64,000 nt of DNA. Origin: RGIG5050 sp045636065. Its GTDB lineage: Bacteria; Verrucomicrobiota; Kiritimatiellia; RFP12; UBA1067. Position numbers and translations under genes: made by a program. The stretch lies in NCBI GenBank assembly GCA_045636065.1, contig JAZTWW010000047.1, forward strand, positions 1-64,000, given 5' to 3'. This document shows, in pieces, positions 24,904 to 33,877 of the stretch. A model generated the notes under the pieces. That model was given only the letters and a program-made list of their open reading frames with translations. It searched no databases and was not told where the DNA came from. How positions within the stretch are numbered: position 1 is the first letter of the stretch; each line of letters starts with the position of its first letter.

Positions 24904-27900
24904 ATGAACATCGCTGAATACTGCATTAAGAAGCCGACGGTGACGATATCATTCGCCGCCGCCATGCTGCTTGCCGGCATACTCGGCTACTTCCAGCTCG
25001 GGCGGCTTGAGGATCCCGAGTTCACGATCAAGGAGGCGCAGGTCATAACAGCCTACCCGGGCGCCACTGCGGAAGAGGTCGCAAGCCGCGTCACCGATCC
25101 CCTTGAGGTCGCCATCCAGCAGATGGGGCAGCTAAAGAAGGTCACCTCCACGTCCTATCCGGGGAAGTCCATCATCCAGGTGGAGATGAAGGACACGTAC
25201 GACTCGTCCACGCTGCCGCAGGTTTGGGACGAGCTCAGGCGCAAGGTGAACGACGAGGCTTCGTCGCTCCCATCCGGCTGCGGGACGCCGTCCGTGGTGG
25301 ACGACTACGCCGACGTGTTCGGCGTAGTGTATGCCATCTACGGCGACGGCTTCACATACGCTGAGCTAAAGGATCACGCGAAGCTCCTGAGGCGCGAGCT
25401 CCTTCTTTGCGCGGACGTCTCCAAGATCGACCTTCTCGGCGAACAGCAGGAGATAGTCTCCTTTGAGATGTCGCGCGCGAAGATGGCGAATCTCGGCATA
25501 ACACCCGAGATGATAAAGGCCGTCGTCTCCGGGCAGAACGAAGCGGAGGATGCCGGGAAGGTCAGGATCGACGACAAGTACGTACGCATCTTCCCGAGCG
25601 GCACCATAAACTCCGTCGACGACTTCAAGCGCCTTATAGTGACGCTGCCGCAGGGCGACGGAAAGTTCTCGACAGTCCGCCTCGGCGATCTGATGACGAT
25701 CACGCGCGACTACGAGGATCCGCCAAGCTGCATCATGCACTATAACGGCAAGCCTGCCGTCGGGCTTGGCATCTCCACTGTGAAGGGCGGCAATGTGATG
25801 ACGATGGGTGCCGCCATCGACAAGCGCATGAAGGAGCTTCTCCCCGAGACTCCGATCGGCATCGAGTTCGGGATCGTCTCGCACCAGGCCTCGACCGTCG
25901 AGGCGGCGGTCAACGGCTTCGTCGTGAACCTCATCGAGTCGGTCGTCATCGTCATCGCCGTTCTCCTTTTCACGATGGGCATGCGTAGCGGCGTTCTCAT
26001 CGGGGCGATACTCCTTTTGACGGTGTTCGCGACAGTCGCCGTGATGAACCAGATGGACCTTATCTTCGAGCGCATCTCCCTTGGAGCGTTCATCATCGCT
26101 CTAGGCATGCTCGTCGATAACGCGATCGTCATAACAGAGGCCGTCCTGATCGCGGCCGAGAAGGGGGAGAGCCGCACCAAGGCCGCAATCGATGTCGTCA
26201 AGCAGTCGCAGTGGCCGCTGTTGGGCGCTACGGTGATCGCGATCCTCTCCTTCGCGCCTGTCGGCGCGTCCAAGGACTCCACGGGCGAGTACTGCGGGTC
26301 CCTTTTCAAGGTGCTGATGATCTCGCTTCTTTTGAGCTGGGTCTTCGCAATCACGGTGACGCCGCTTTTCGCCTCGAAGTTCCTCAAGAAGAAGGCGAAG
26401 GTCGAAGGGGCAGATGAAGGGAATGCGGCAGATCCCTACTCAAGCGGATTCTACAGGGCCTACAAGGGTCTCCTTAAGTTCTGCATCGTACACCGCTACT
26501 TCACATGGCTTTTGCTGGTCGCACTCCTGGTGGCTGCGTGCTACGGCTTTACGCAGGTCAAGCAGAGCTTCTTCCCCGAATCGACGCGCCCGCAGTTCAT
26601 GGTGCATGTCTGGATGCCGGAGGGCTCCTCCATCCACGCTACGGAAAAGCGCGTTTCGGCCCTGGCCGCCGAGATTGAGAAACTGGATGGCGTAACGGCC
26701 GTCACCGCGCTCTCGGGGAGCGGCGGCCTCCGCTTCCTGCTCACATATTCGCCGGAGAACTCCGACGACGCCTATGGAATCCTCTTCGTCGACGTGAAGG
26801 AGTTCGGCGTCATCCCGGAAGTGATGGAGAAGGCCGAGCTTATTGCACGTGAAATCACGCCTGACGCGCTCGTCTACGGACAGAAGTTCGTCAACGGTCC
26901 GGGCGACGCGCAGAAGATACAGTTCCGCATCCTGGGGCCGGATCCCAAGGTCCTGCGCCGCGCCGGCGAGCAGGTTCTCGCGGTGATGCGCGAGGACGGC
27001 GGCTTGAAGGAGATACAGACCGACTGGCGCAACAGGACGGATGTGATGGTGCCTGATATCGCGGACGATCGCGCCCGCAAGCTCGGCGTCACGAGAAGCG
27101 ACATTGCGCAGTCGCTCAAGCAGGCGACCGAAGGCCTTACTGTCGGCCACTACCTTGAAGGCGACGAGTCTCTTCCCATCATCGTGCGAGCGCCGGCCGT
27201 CGAGCGCAACGACCCCGATTCGCTCGTCTGCTCGTGGGTGTGGTCGTCGTCTCTCGGCTGCTCTGTTCCCTTCGCGCAGGTGGCGAGCGGCATCCATACG
27301 GAGACGGAGGAGGCGATCTTCAAGCGGCGCAACCGCCTGCCGTGCATCACCGCCAAGTGCAACCCGACGGGCGGCACGGCCTCGGACGCGCGGCTTCGCA
27401 TCGCAGACAGGCTTGAGGCCATCGCCAAGGCCCTCCCGGCCGGATATTCGTACCAGTGGGGCGGCGAGTACGAGAACTCAAGCGACGCCAATGGCGGCCT
27501 TGCAGGGAAGATCCCCTCGATTCTCGCCATAATGGTGATGATCGTCATACTTCTTTTCAACTCGATCAAGAAGACGGTTGCCATCTTCCTGACTGTTCCC
27601 CTGATCCTCATCGGCGTCGTGGCGGGTCTTCTCGGATTCGACCAGCCGTTCGGATTCATGGCGCTTTTGGGATTCCTCTCGCTCGTCGGCATGCAGATCA
27701 AGAACGCGATCGTCCTCATGGATGAGATCAACGCGCAGCTCACGGCGGGCGCGACGCCGTTCAATGCCGTCGTCATGTCAGGCGTGACGCGCCTTAGGCC
27801 CGTCATGAACACCGCGCTTACGACGATCCTCGGGATGATCCCGCTAGTCGTCGATCCGTTCTACTCGGCTATGGCCGTCACCATCATGTGCGGGCTGGGC

Positions 27901-27969
27901 TTCTCGACGCTCGTCACGATGGTCGTCGTACCCGTCAACTACGCGCTTCTCTTCCGCGTGAAGCGCTGA
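24904..27969 (+). CDS. RND efflux transporter, AcrB/HAE1-type permease
   Basis: 1021 residues, normal for the family, with two repeats each having a periplasmic loop and a group of membrane helices. The start at 24904 (MNIAEYCIKKPTV) fits the usual N-terminus. Family features include AYPGATAEEVASRVTDPLE and, in helix 4, GMLVDNAIVITEAV. The pair of Asp residues of the AcrB proton relay is Asp-Asn here, as in a number of HAE1 relatives. The substrate may be drugs, lipids or other compounds; none can be named. It forms an operon with the adaptor. Confidence 0.9.
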   Translation: MNIAEYCIKKPTVTISFAAAMLLAGILGYFQLGRLEDPEFTIKEAQVITAYPGATAEEVASRVTDPLEVAIQQMGQLKKVTSTSYPGKSIIQVEMKDTYDSSTLPQVWDELRRKVNDEASSLPSGCGTPSVVDDYADVFGVVYAIYGDGFTYAELKDHAKLLRRELLLCADVSKIDLLGEQQEIVSFEMSRAKMANLGITPEMIKAVVSGQNEAEDAGKVRIDDKYVRIFPSGTINSVDDFKRLIVTLPQGDGKFSTVRLGDLMTITRDYEDPPSCIMHYNGKPAVGLGISTVKGGNVMTMGAAIDKRMKELLPETPIGIEFGIVSHQASTVEAAVNGFVVNLIESVVIVIAVLLFTMGMRSGVLIGAILLLTVFATVAVMNQMDLIFERISLGAFIIALGMLVDNAIVITEAVLIAAEKGESRTKAAIDVVKQSQWPLLGATVIAILSFAPVGASKDSTGEYCGSLFKVLMISLLLSWVFAITVTPLFASKFLKKKAKVEGADEGNAADPYSSGFYRAYKGLLKFCIVHRYFTWLLLVALLVAACYGFTQVKQSFFPESTRPQFMVHVWMPEGSSIHATEKRVSALAAEIEKLDGVTAVTALSGSGGLRFLLTYSPENSDDAYGILFVDVKEFGVIPEVMEKAELIAREITPDALVYGQKFVNGPGDAQKIQFRILGPDPKVLRRAGEQVLAVMREDGGLKEIQTDWRNRTDVMVPDIADDRARKLGVTRSDIAQSLKQATEGLTVGHYLEGDESLPIIVRAPAVERNDPDSLVCSWVWSSSLGCSVPFAQVASGIHTETEEAIFKRRNRLPCITAKCNPTGGTASDARLRIADRLEAIAKALPAGYSYQWGGEYENSSDANGGLAGKIPSILAIMVMIVILLFNSIKKTVAIFLTVPLILIGVVAGLLGFDQPFGFMALLGFLSLVGMQIKNAIVLMDEINAQLTAGATPFNAVVMSGVTRLRPVMNTALTTILGMIPLVVDPFYSAMAVTIMCGLGFSTLVTMVVVPVNYALLFRVKR

Positions 27970-27992
27970 ACCGGAAAATGGGAGAACCGCCA

Positions 27993-28391
27993 ATGGCAAA
28001 AGACGCTCAAGAGGTCCAGGAATATCTCGCGCGCATCAGGAAGACCATAGAGGCGAGCAAAAACCTCGTCTCGCAGGTTGATCTCAGGATCGCCGAGACG
28101 GACAGGATGCTTGAGCGTCAGGGGCTGACGCGCGAGCAGGTCATGGCGATGCATTTCTCCGACGCGCAGATGGAAGCCGTCAACGAGGAGCTGAAGCGGC
28201 GCGGGATGGGGCCTCTGGAGAAGTGGTCGAACGACGACAGGTGGTCAAGCGTCGCGGACATGCCGGGCGAGCCGCGCCGGGAGAGGCGTGGGAAGGGGGA
28301 AGACGCCCGGGAGAAGCCCCAACCCATGGACGCCGAACTCGAGAACAGGCAGCTGAAATTCGGAATGATGATGAAACCTTTTCAGATCTGA
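27993..28391 (+). CDS. Small coiled-coil protein at the LcrG position, candidate tip chaperone
   Basis: 132 residues. The ATG at 27993 is chosen for GGGAG 8 nt upstream. Residues about 5-45 are a helical heptad-like segment (YLARIRKTIEASKNLVSQV), followed by a charged Arg- and Glu-rich tail. I do not recognise a family. The gene order here parallels lcrG-lcrV-lcrH-yopB-yopD of Ysc-type systems, so an LcrG-like role (binding the tip protein before export) is a positional inference. Its last codons carry the next promoter-like box. Confidence 0.45.
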   Translation: MAKDAQEVQEYLARIRKTIEASKNLVSQVDLRIAETDRMLERQGLTREQVMAMHFSDAQMEAVNEELKRRGMGPLEKWSNDDRWSSVADMPGEPRRERRGKGEDAREKPQPMDAELENRQLKFGMMMKPFQI

Positions 28392-28400
28392 TGTGTAGAC
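28373..28400 (+). promoter_or_regulatory. ECF-like bipartite promoter box before the candidate tip gene
   Basis: GAAACC (28373-28378), 14 nt, GTGTAGAC (28393-28400). It differs by one base in each block from the other three copies. It lies 22 nt before the start codon and overlaps the end of the upstream gene. Confidence 0.6.
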
Positions 28401-28422
28401 TGTAGAGAAAGGAATCACCATC

Positions 28423-29238
28423 ATGGCAATAGAAATCAACATCGGCCAGAAGGCCAGCACAATGGGGATCGCCGGAACAGGCGACTTCACCATATCCTCC
28501 CAGTCCACCCAGGAGTCCTCCAAGATCCTCACCGGGGATTCGGTGAAGGTCACCTCCGGCGCAATGACCGATCTTGAAGCGCTGGTGGAGAAGCTCAAGA
28601 ACGAGAGCGAGGATACGCGCCTCAGCGTAACGCAAAGGCGCATCTCGATACTTGGAACGGTTCTCGACTCCATGGCCGACAAGATATCCGAGGCGGAGAG
28701 GCAGGCAATCGTCGACATAGAGACTCTGGAAGGGGAGAAGAGCGAGCTCCAGAACGAGATCACCGACCTCAATGTCGAGAAAACCGCCTCGGAAGGGCGC
28801 ATCACCGCCCTCGACATCCAGATAGCGGCCCTTGAAAAGCAGATCGAGCAGGCCGTGCAGGATGGCGCCGACCACCGCGAGCAGGTGGCTAAGCTCAAGG
28901 AGCAGCGCGCTGAGGAGCAGTCGAAGCTCGACCAGGTGGAAGCCGCGATACAATCCGCGTCCTCCAGGATCGCCGGAATCGACGTCAAGATCACGGAATT
29001 GACCGATTCGATAGGCACCATCACCTTGAGCGAGATCTCCAAGGCGTTCCGCGCCGCCGCATCCGACGGGTCGTCCTCCACTTCGGTGGACCGGACCGAA
29101 GACAACGCCGACCGCGTGGAGGATGAGAAGGAGGCCGAAGCGACCGATATCGCAGCGGCCATCAGCGAGGCGCTCGACAGGATCGACAGGCAGATCACCA
29201 AGGCGCTCGACGAGGCGCAGATGAAGGTCGAGGGCTGA
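28423..29238 (+). CDS. Coiled-coil T3SS protein at the LcrV position, candidate hydrophilic translocator or needle tip
   Basis: 271 residues, no signal peptide, no hydrophobic helix. A polar Ser- and Thr-rich N-terminus (about 1-45) fits a T3SS export signal. A long coiled coil covers about 90-185 (IETLEGEKSELQNEITDL and following), and a helical C-terminus follows. SycD-type chaperone and pore-protein genes come directly after it, as with lcrV or ipaD. Needle tip proteins share little sequence but do share this coiled-coil layout. The assignment is by position and architecture only. A bipartite box precedes it. Confidence 0.5.
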   Translation: MAIEINIGQKASTMGIAGTGDFTISSQSTQESSKILTGDSVKVTSGAMTDLEALVEKLKNESEDTRLSVTQRRISILGTVLDSMADKISEAERQAIVDIETLEGEKSELQNEITDLNVEKTASEGRITALDIQIAALEKQIEQAVQDGADHREQVAKLKEQRAEEQSKLDQVEAAIQSASSRIAGIDVKITELTDSIGTITLSEISKAFRAAASDGSSSTSVDRTEDNADRVEDEKEAEATDIAAAISEALDRIDRQITKALDEAQMKVEG

Positions 29239-29283
29239 CAACCTTTTTTCTAAAGTTTAAAAAGTCAAGAGAAGGGAAACGAA

Positions 29284-29811
29284 ATGTACAAGAAGATCGA
29301 TGCATCGAAGATCGCCGGCAGCGTGAAGACGCTCATCGAGAAGAATGCGACCTTGAAGCAGCTCAGGGGCATCACAAACGAGGAGCTTGAGGCCGTCTAT
29401 TCCCTCGGCTTCGGCTACTACAAGACCGGCAAGTTCGAGGAGGCGCACAAGCTCTTCCAGTTCCTCGTCCTGTTCGACCACCTCAACAAGAAGTACTGGT
29501 TCGGCCTCGGTGCGGTGCAGCAGGTCATGAAGGACTACCAGAATGCGATAGTCTCCTACGGCTACTGCTCGTTCCTCGACCTTTCCAACCCGAAGCCGCA
29601 GCTTCACGTGGCCGAGTGCTTCCTCGCCCTCGGAGACAAGCGCAACGCCGCGAGTGCACTTGAGGCGCTCAACGAGTACTGCCCGAAGAACACCGAGATC
29701 GGCCGCGAATACCGCGCGAAGGCCGCGAAGCTGCGTGAACTCATCGGAGAGGAGCCCTTCGCCGAGCTCGCCGAAGAGGAAAAAAAGGCAAAAGCCGCAA
29801 ATCAGCGGTAA
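29284..29811 (+). CDS. Class II T3SS chaperone of the SycD/LcrH/SicA type
   Basis: 175 residues. It binds the pore-forming translocators before export and keeps them soluble. Tetratricopeptide repeats run from about 36 to 145 with the family's typical wording: LRGITNEELEAVYSLGFGYY, KTGKFEEAHKLFQFLVLFDH, YWFGLGAVQQ and HVAECFLALGDKRNA. The C-terminal tail is Lys- and Glu-rich. It lies directly before the two translocator genes, as in Yersinia and Salmonella. Upstream, AACCTTTTTT at 29240 repeats the first block of the promoter box, but no GTGTATAC follows. Confidence 0.9.
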   Translation: MYKKIDASKIAGSVKTLIEKNATLKQLRGITNEELEAVYSLGFGYYKTGKFEEAHKLFQFLVLFDHLNKKYWFGLGAVQQVMKDYQNAIVSYGYCSFLDLSNPKPQLHVAECFLALGDKRNAASALEALNEYCPKNTEIGREYRAKAAKLRELIGEEPFAELAEEEKKAKAANQR

Positions 29812-29835
29812 CCTTTCGCCTGCTCGCGTGTATAC
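29808..29835 (+). promoter_or_regulatory. ECF-like bipartite promoter box before sctE
   Basis: GTAACC (29808-29813), 14 nt, GTGTATAC (29828-29835). The first block overlaps the TAA stop of the chaperone gene. It lies 22 nt before the sctE start. Confidence 0.65.
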
Positions 29836-29857
29836 AGGGCGAGAAAGGAACACAACC

Positions 29858-30937
29858 ATGCCAGACATTTCATCCATACCGACATCTTCGACGGCAACCC
29901 AGATGACGATTGCCGACCAGCTCAAGAACATCGACGAGACGGTCGAGGCGCTCACCGGCGGCGACGAGACAAAGAGGTCCGAACTCTTCAAGGAGGTAGG
30001 GCAGATCATCGCCGGCTCCAACATCAAGGTGTCGCGCGGCGATATAACCGGCAGCACCGAGGTGGGGGACAAGAAGACGAGCGGAGCGACATCCACTCCG
30101 GCTCTCGACAACCCGGACGACCTGAAAGCCGTCTATGCAAACCTCGAGAAGCTCCTGTCGTATCTGGAGCTCGACAACGAGGAGCGTCAGACCGAGATGG
30201 CCAAAGACCGCATCCAGCTTCAACAGGTGACTCTCGACAGCGAACATGAACAGCGCATGGAGTCTATCGAAGAGTCCCTGGAGGAGATGGAGAGCGCGGA
30301 GCGTGCGCAGACGGCAAGCCGCGTATTCGGCTGGCTCGGCGCGATCATGGCCGTCGTCGCGGCCGTGGTCCTTACCGTGTGCACGGGCGGCGTCGCGGCG
30401 GGCTTCGCCATTGCCGGCGCCGTGGTCGCGGTCGCGTCCCTCGTCATGAACGAAACGGGGGCGACTGAAAAGATCACAGATGCCCTGACGGAGGAGTTCA
30501 AGGCAGGTGGCGACAAGTCGAGCGACGCGAAGCTCAAGGCCCAGCTCACCGTCAACCTCACCATGCTGGGGCTTTCGCTCATCTGCAGCGTCGGGAGCAT
30601 GGCCAGCGGCTTCGCGAACTCGGCAAAGACGATCTCCGATACCGCAAGGACGGTCCAGACGGTCATGACGGTCGCCAATACGGCCGTCAGCACAGGCAGT
30701 CTCGCCACAAGCGGCGTCTCCACCTACCTCAATTCAAAGGCGCAGGAGGCTCAGGCGGACGTCACCGAGCTGCAGAAGTTCATAGAGCAGCTCCAGCAGA
30801 GGCTTCAGGAGAGCGAAGAGGAGCTTCAGGCCCTACTTGAGATGATCGAGTCCTCCCTGAGCAACATCTCGACGATCGTAGCCTCGGCGACGGACACGAC
30901 GTCCGAGATAGCGCAGAACATAGGCCAGATGGCGTAA
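29858..30937 (+). CDS. sctE: Large hydrophobic T3SS translocator (YopB/IpaB/SipB type)
   Basis: 359 residues from the ATG at 29858, with GAGAAAGGA upstream; the longer open frame upstream overlaps the chaperone gene and is not used. It would insert into the target membrane as part of the pore. A polar N-terminus and coiled coil (about 88-150) precede a hydrophobic hairpin (about 152-195, with VCTGGVAAGFAIAG), which is the family hallmark. A second hydrophobic segment lies near 225-250 and a C-terminal coiled coil near 295-345. The cognate chaperone is encoded just upstream. Confidence 0.82.
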   Translation: MPDISSIPTSSTATQMTIADQLKNIDETVEALTGGDETKRSELFKEVGQIIAGSNIKVSRGDITGSTEVGDKKTSGATSTPALDNPDDLKAVYANLEKLLSYLELDNEERQTEMAKDRIQLQQVTLDSEHEQRMESIEESLEEMESAERAQTASRVFGWLGAIMAVVAAVVLTVCTGGVAAGFAIAGAVVAVASLVMNETGATEKITDALTEEFKAGGDKSSDAKLKAQLTVNLTMLGLSLICSVGSMASGFANSAKTISDTARTVQTVMTVANTAVSTGSLATSGVSTYLNSKAQEAQADVTELQKFIEQLQQRLQESEEELQALLEMIESSLSNISTIVASATDTTSEIAQNIGQMA

Positions 30938-30961
30938 CCTCAAGCGTAGTCCCGTGTATAC
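30934..30961 (+). promoter_or_regulatory. ECF-like bipartite promoter box before sctB
   Basis: GTAACC (30934-30939), 14 nt, GTGTATAC (30954-30961). As at 29808, the first block overlaps the stop codon of the gene before it, 28 nt before the sctB start. Confidence 0.65.
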
Positions 30962-30989
30962 GGGGCGGACAACCGAAAGGAGATTAGAA

Positions 30990-32771
30990 ATGGATTTTGC
31001 AATCAACACGAATCCGAAGACGAACTCGGTGGACTGGGAGAAGCTTTTCTCCATGATCGGGGACGTCGAGAAGACCTCAGACGTGAATGGCAAGGAGGCC
31101 TTCACCATCACCACCAGGACGGAGGGTGAGACGCGCACGATGACCATCAGCATTCCCGAAGACCTGGAGCTCCCCGATGAGGTCAACGCCGAATCCCTCG
31201 GCGCCCTTGTCGCGAAGCTCGAAACGAGCGGACTCGGCTTCACCCCGGACCAGATATCCGAGATGAAGGACGCGGTGTCGAAACTCTTCAACGAGTCTGC
31301 GAATGCGCTCAAGGAGGTGAAGGAGGCGTCATCGTCATCCTCCGGCAAGAAGACCGCCGTGCTCTTCGACATATATTCGCTCATGGCGCTCATGATAGAC
31401 GTTGCGCAGAGCCAGCGCAACGCCACCCGCGAGATGAGGACGGCGCAGAACCTCTCGATCCAGAATTCGATACAGAACCAGGCCGACGCGCAGCGTCAGG
31501 CTGCGTTGACCGGCATGATCGCCGGTATCGTCTGCGGCGTAGCGTCCGCAGCCGTCTCCGCCGGGCTTATGACCGCCCAGGGAGTGGCTGCGAAGACCCA
31601 GTCGAACATCATGAGCCAGTCCGGCGCGGACGCCTCCAAGATGCAGTCGAGCATGATCCAGCAGACCGACAGCAAGGCCAACTCGCAGACGCAGCTCCAC
31701 AATACGATGCAGAAGGTGGGCGACGACGTCGCAACGAACGTCATCGGGAAGTTCGAGAGTTCGATCTCGAACAGCCGCTCGGGCGATCTGAGGGGCAACC
31801 TCAACGAAGCCGTCGCCAATAACGATGCCGCGAAGACGAATCTCGACACGGCCAAGACGGAGCTCCAGACCGCAGAGACCACCCTTGCCGAGAAGACCGC
31901 GACGAGGAACCAGCTTCAGGAGCAGTACGATGCGCACCCTGACAAGAATGCGCTCACGGCGGCCGACGAGAAGCAGGCGTACATCGACAGCGAGAATGCG
32001 GCAAACCGCGTACCGGACCAGAACAGGCTCGCGGAGTTCGATCAGCGCATAGGCAACGCCGATCTCACCGAGATCAGGGGCATCAAGACGCAGCTCGACA
32101 CCGCCAACCAGGAGGTGACCAACGCGGAAAGCACCGTCAGGACGAAGCAGGGCAACGTGAGGATCGCGCAGGAGGAGCTGCAGACCTCGAACCAGAACCT
32201 CGACAAGGCTCGCTCCGACTACCAGGGTACCGTCAATGACGTCGCTTCGTACTACAAGGAGCAGTACCAGACTGCGGTGGACCGCCTCGCGAACCCGCCC
32301 GAGGGCTCCGATATGGCGCAGCTCAAGACCGACGTCCAGAACGCCAAGGCCAACATGGAGATGGCGTTCGCCGCCCAGGCCGACTTGCTCGCCGGCGACA
32401 ACGTCATGACCCCCACGCAGCGGACTGAACTCGTGCAGACGTGCAGGACCGAGGCCGAAAACGCGATGCAGCGCGTCTACAACCGCACCGACTTCAAGGC
32501 GGCCGAGCGCAAGATGTCCTCGCTGATGGGCGTGAACAACATCAACCAGGCCCTTGGCGGCGTGCTGCAGTCGATGACGCAGAACTGGAGCGCCATGCTT
32601 CAGTCGGACGCAACCCAGCAGGGTGCGGAAACGTCCAAGGAAGAGGAGATGCTCGACCAGACGAAGGATCTCTTCTCCCAGGAGGGCGAGCTGATCAGCC
32701 AGGTGATCCAGCTCTGCCAGGCCGTCATCCAGACGGAAAACCAGTCCATGAGGGATGCGATACAGGCATAG
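30990..32771 (+). CDS. sctB: Small-type T3SS translocator (YopD/IpaC/EspB type), unusually long
   Basis: 593 residues from the ATG at 30990 (AAAGGAG upstream). One hydrophobic segment near 170-198 (ALTGMIAGIVCGVASAAVSA) follows an amphipathic helix with FDIYSLMALMIDVAQSQRN, the arrangement seen in SipC and EspB. A long Gln- and Asp-rich coiled coil (about 270-430) and a helical C-terminus follow. YopD- or IpaC-type proteins are usually 300-410 residues, so the coiled coil is an expansion. The pore partner sctE is directly upstream. The gene has its own promoter-like box. Confidence 0.72.
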   Translation: MDFAINTNPKTNSVDWEKLFSMIGDVEKTSDVNGKEAFTITTRTEGETRTMTISIPEDLELPDEVNAESLGALVAKLETSGLGFTPDQISEMKDAVSKLFNESANALKEVKEASSSSSGKKTAVLFDIYSLMALMIDVAQSQRNATREMRTAQNLSIQNSIQNQADAQRQAALTGMIAGIVCGVASAAVSAGLMTAQGVAAKTQSNIMSQSGADASKMQSSMIQQTDSKANSQTQLHNTMQKVGDDVATNVIGKFESSISNSRSGDLRGNLNEAVANNDAAKTNLDTAKTELQTAETTLAEKTATRNQLQEQYDAHPDKNALTAADEKQAYIDSENAANRVPDQNRLAEFDQRIGNADLTEIRGIKTQLDTANQEVTNAESTVRTKQGNVRIAQEELQTSNQNLDKARSDYQGTVNDVASYYKEQYQTAVDRLANPPEGSDMAQLKTDVQNAKANMEMAFAAQADLLAGDNVMTPTQRTELVQTCRTEAENAMQRVYNRTDFKAAERKMSSLMGVNNINQALGGVLQSMTQNWSAMLQSDATQQGAETSKEEEMLDQTKDLFSQEGELISQVIQLCQAVIQTENQSMRDAIQA

Positions 32772-32783
32772 CGAAAGGACTTG

Positions 32784-33335
32784 ATGGATAAAGCGATAGA
32801 AATAAGCGAAATAACCGGCGGTTCCGTCTACGGTGTGACTCAGGTCGAGTACACCGTGGACGGAAATTCCGGTCTTAATTTCGTCGATGCGGTCACAACC
32901 GCATCGTTCAAGGTGGCCACCGCAATAGAGGAGGCCACCTCCGCCTATTCCGCCGTGGTCAAGGCCCGGCAGAAGAAGGTGGACGAGCTCGGAGACGTGC
33001 TTGCGTGCTTCACGGAGTCGCTCGCGAGACTCGACCACGACGCAAAGACGTACGATGAGGCCGATGTGAAGAACTACTCGTTCGTCAAGGATGTCCTTGA
33101 GAGGTACGAAATCGAGATCGAAGGCTTCGGCTCCAGGATGACGAACGGAAACCTCCAGAAGGCCCAGACGGAGGTCGAGTACCAGATCGACAGGGAGGAC
33201 AACCAGCTCCAGCAGGATCTCGTCACCGTGCAGTCGTACATCTCCAAGCGCGACAACGCATATTCCAACGCGTCGAAGATCGTCAAGAAGGCGAACAACG
33301 CCGCTTCGTCCACGATAAGGAACATCGGAGGGTAA
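32784..33335 (+). CDS. Small helical T3SS-associated protein, KRDxAY family member 1
   Basis: 183 residues, all-helical, no signal peptide. The C-terminus has SKRDNAYSNASKI, with the motif starting about 28 residues before the end. Three other genes (33338, 36305, 36842) share this [KR]RDxAYxxxS motif at nearly the same distance from the C-terminus, and all are 172-199 residues. Size and helical layout recall secreted needle-extension or tip subunits such as EspA/SseB, but there is no clear sequence match. The ATG at 32784 has GAAAGGA upstream. Confidence 0.55.
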   Translation: MDKAIEISEITGGSVYGVTQVEYTVDGNSGLNFVDAVTTASFKVATAIEEATSAYSAVVKARQKKVDELGDVLACFTESLARLDHDAKTYDEADVKNYSFVKDVLERYEIEIEGFGSRMTNGNLQKAQTEVEYQIDREDNQLQQDLVTVQSYISKRDNAYSNASKIVKKANNAASSTIRNIGG

Positions 33336-33337
33336 AA

Positions 33338-33877
33338 ATGTCAGTTATACAGGCAGATCCAGTCAAGCTTTCCCAGTCGTGGGGGGCGCAGTTCGGCGAC
33401 TACATCTACAACGACAAGCCCATGGACTTCCAGGACCTCATGGTGGAGGTCGCGGAGAACCGCGCCGTGTCGGTCGAAGGGGAGGTAAAGCCTCTTTCGA
33501 CGAGGATCCAGGCCCGCAACCAAACGCTCGAGGAGCTTGGAGTGGCGCTTGCGGACCTTACGTCCCTGCAGGCCCAGTTCGACAGCGACGCCGACGGCGA
33601 CGACAGGGCCGCTACGCTCAAGCAGTCGTCCTACGATACGCTCACGTCGGTGTTCGGCGATGCGGTGGATTTCGATGATCTGCGCATGACGAAGTACGAG
33701 GTCGAGTACTGGCTTCAGATGGTGAAGAACAAGATCGACGCCTTGAACAACGAAGCCGAGAAGGACATGACGCGCCTCGAGTCGCTGGTGGACCGCCGCG
33801 ACGAGGCGTACACGACAGCATCCGACCTCATGAGCGAAGTCAGCGACACCCGCTCCAACGTCATCGGTAACATGTGA
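33338..33877 (+). CDS. Small helical T3SS-associated protein, KRDxAY family member 2
   Basis: 179 residues. It starts 2 nt after member 1 with GGAGGG upstream. A helical hairpin is predicted, with LVDRRDEAYTTASDLMSEV near residue 150 and an ending of VIGNM; member 4 also ends in NVNNM. The N-terminal halves of the four members differ. Probably exported by the T3SS or part of its external structure; this is inferred from position and family size. Confidence 0.55.
   Translation: MSVIQADPVKLSQSWGAQFGDYIYNDKPMDFQDLMVEVAENRAVSVEGEVKPLSTRIQARNQTLEELGVALADLTSLQAQFDSDADGDDRAATLKQSSYDTLTSVFGDAVDFDDLRMTKYEVEYWLQMVKNKIDALNNEAEKDMTRLESLVDRRDEAYTTASDLMSEVSDTRSNVIGNM

Noticed and set aside
29238..29266. 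A fifth bipartite box before the SycD-type chaperone gene
   Set aside because: ACAACC is present at 29238, but the sequence 14 nt later (TAAAAAGT) does not match GTGTATAC; recorded only as a partial match.
31335..33038. 567-codon open frame on the minus strand opposite sctB
   Set aside because: Shadow of the plus-strand coding frame with typical His/Arg/Val/Leu-rich composition; it also runs across two convincing genes.
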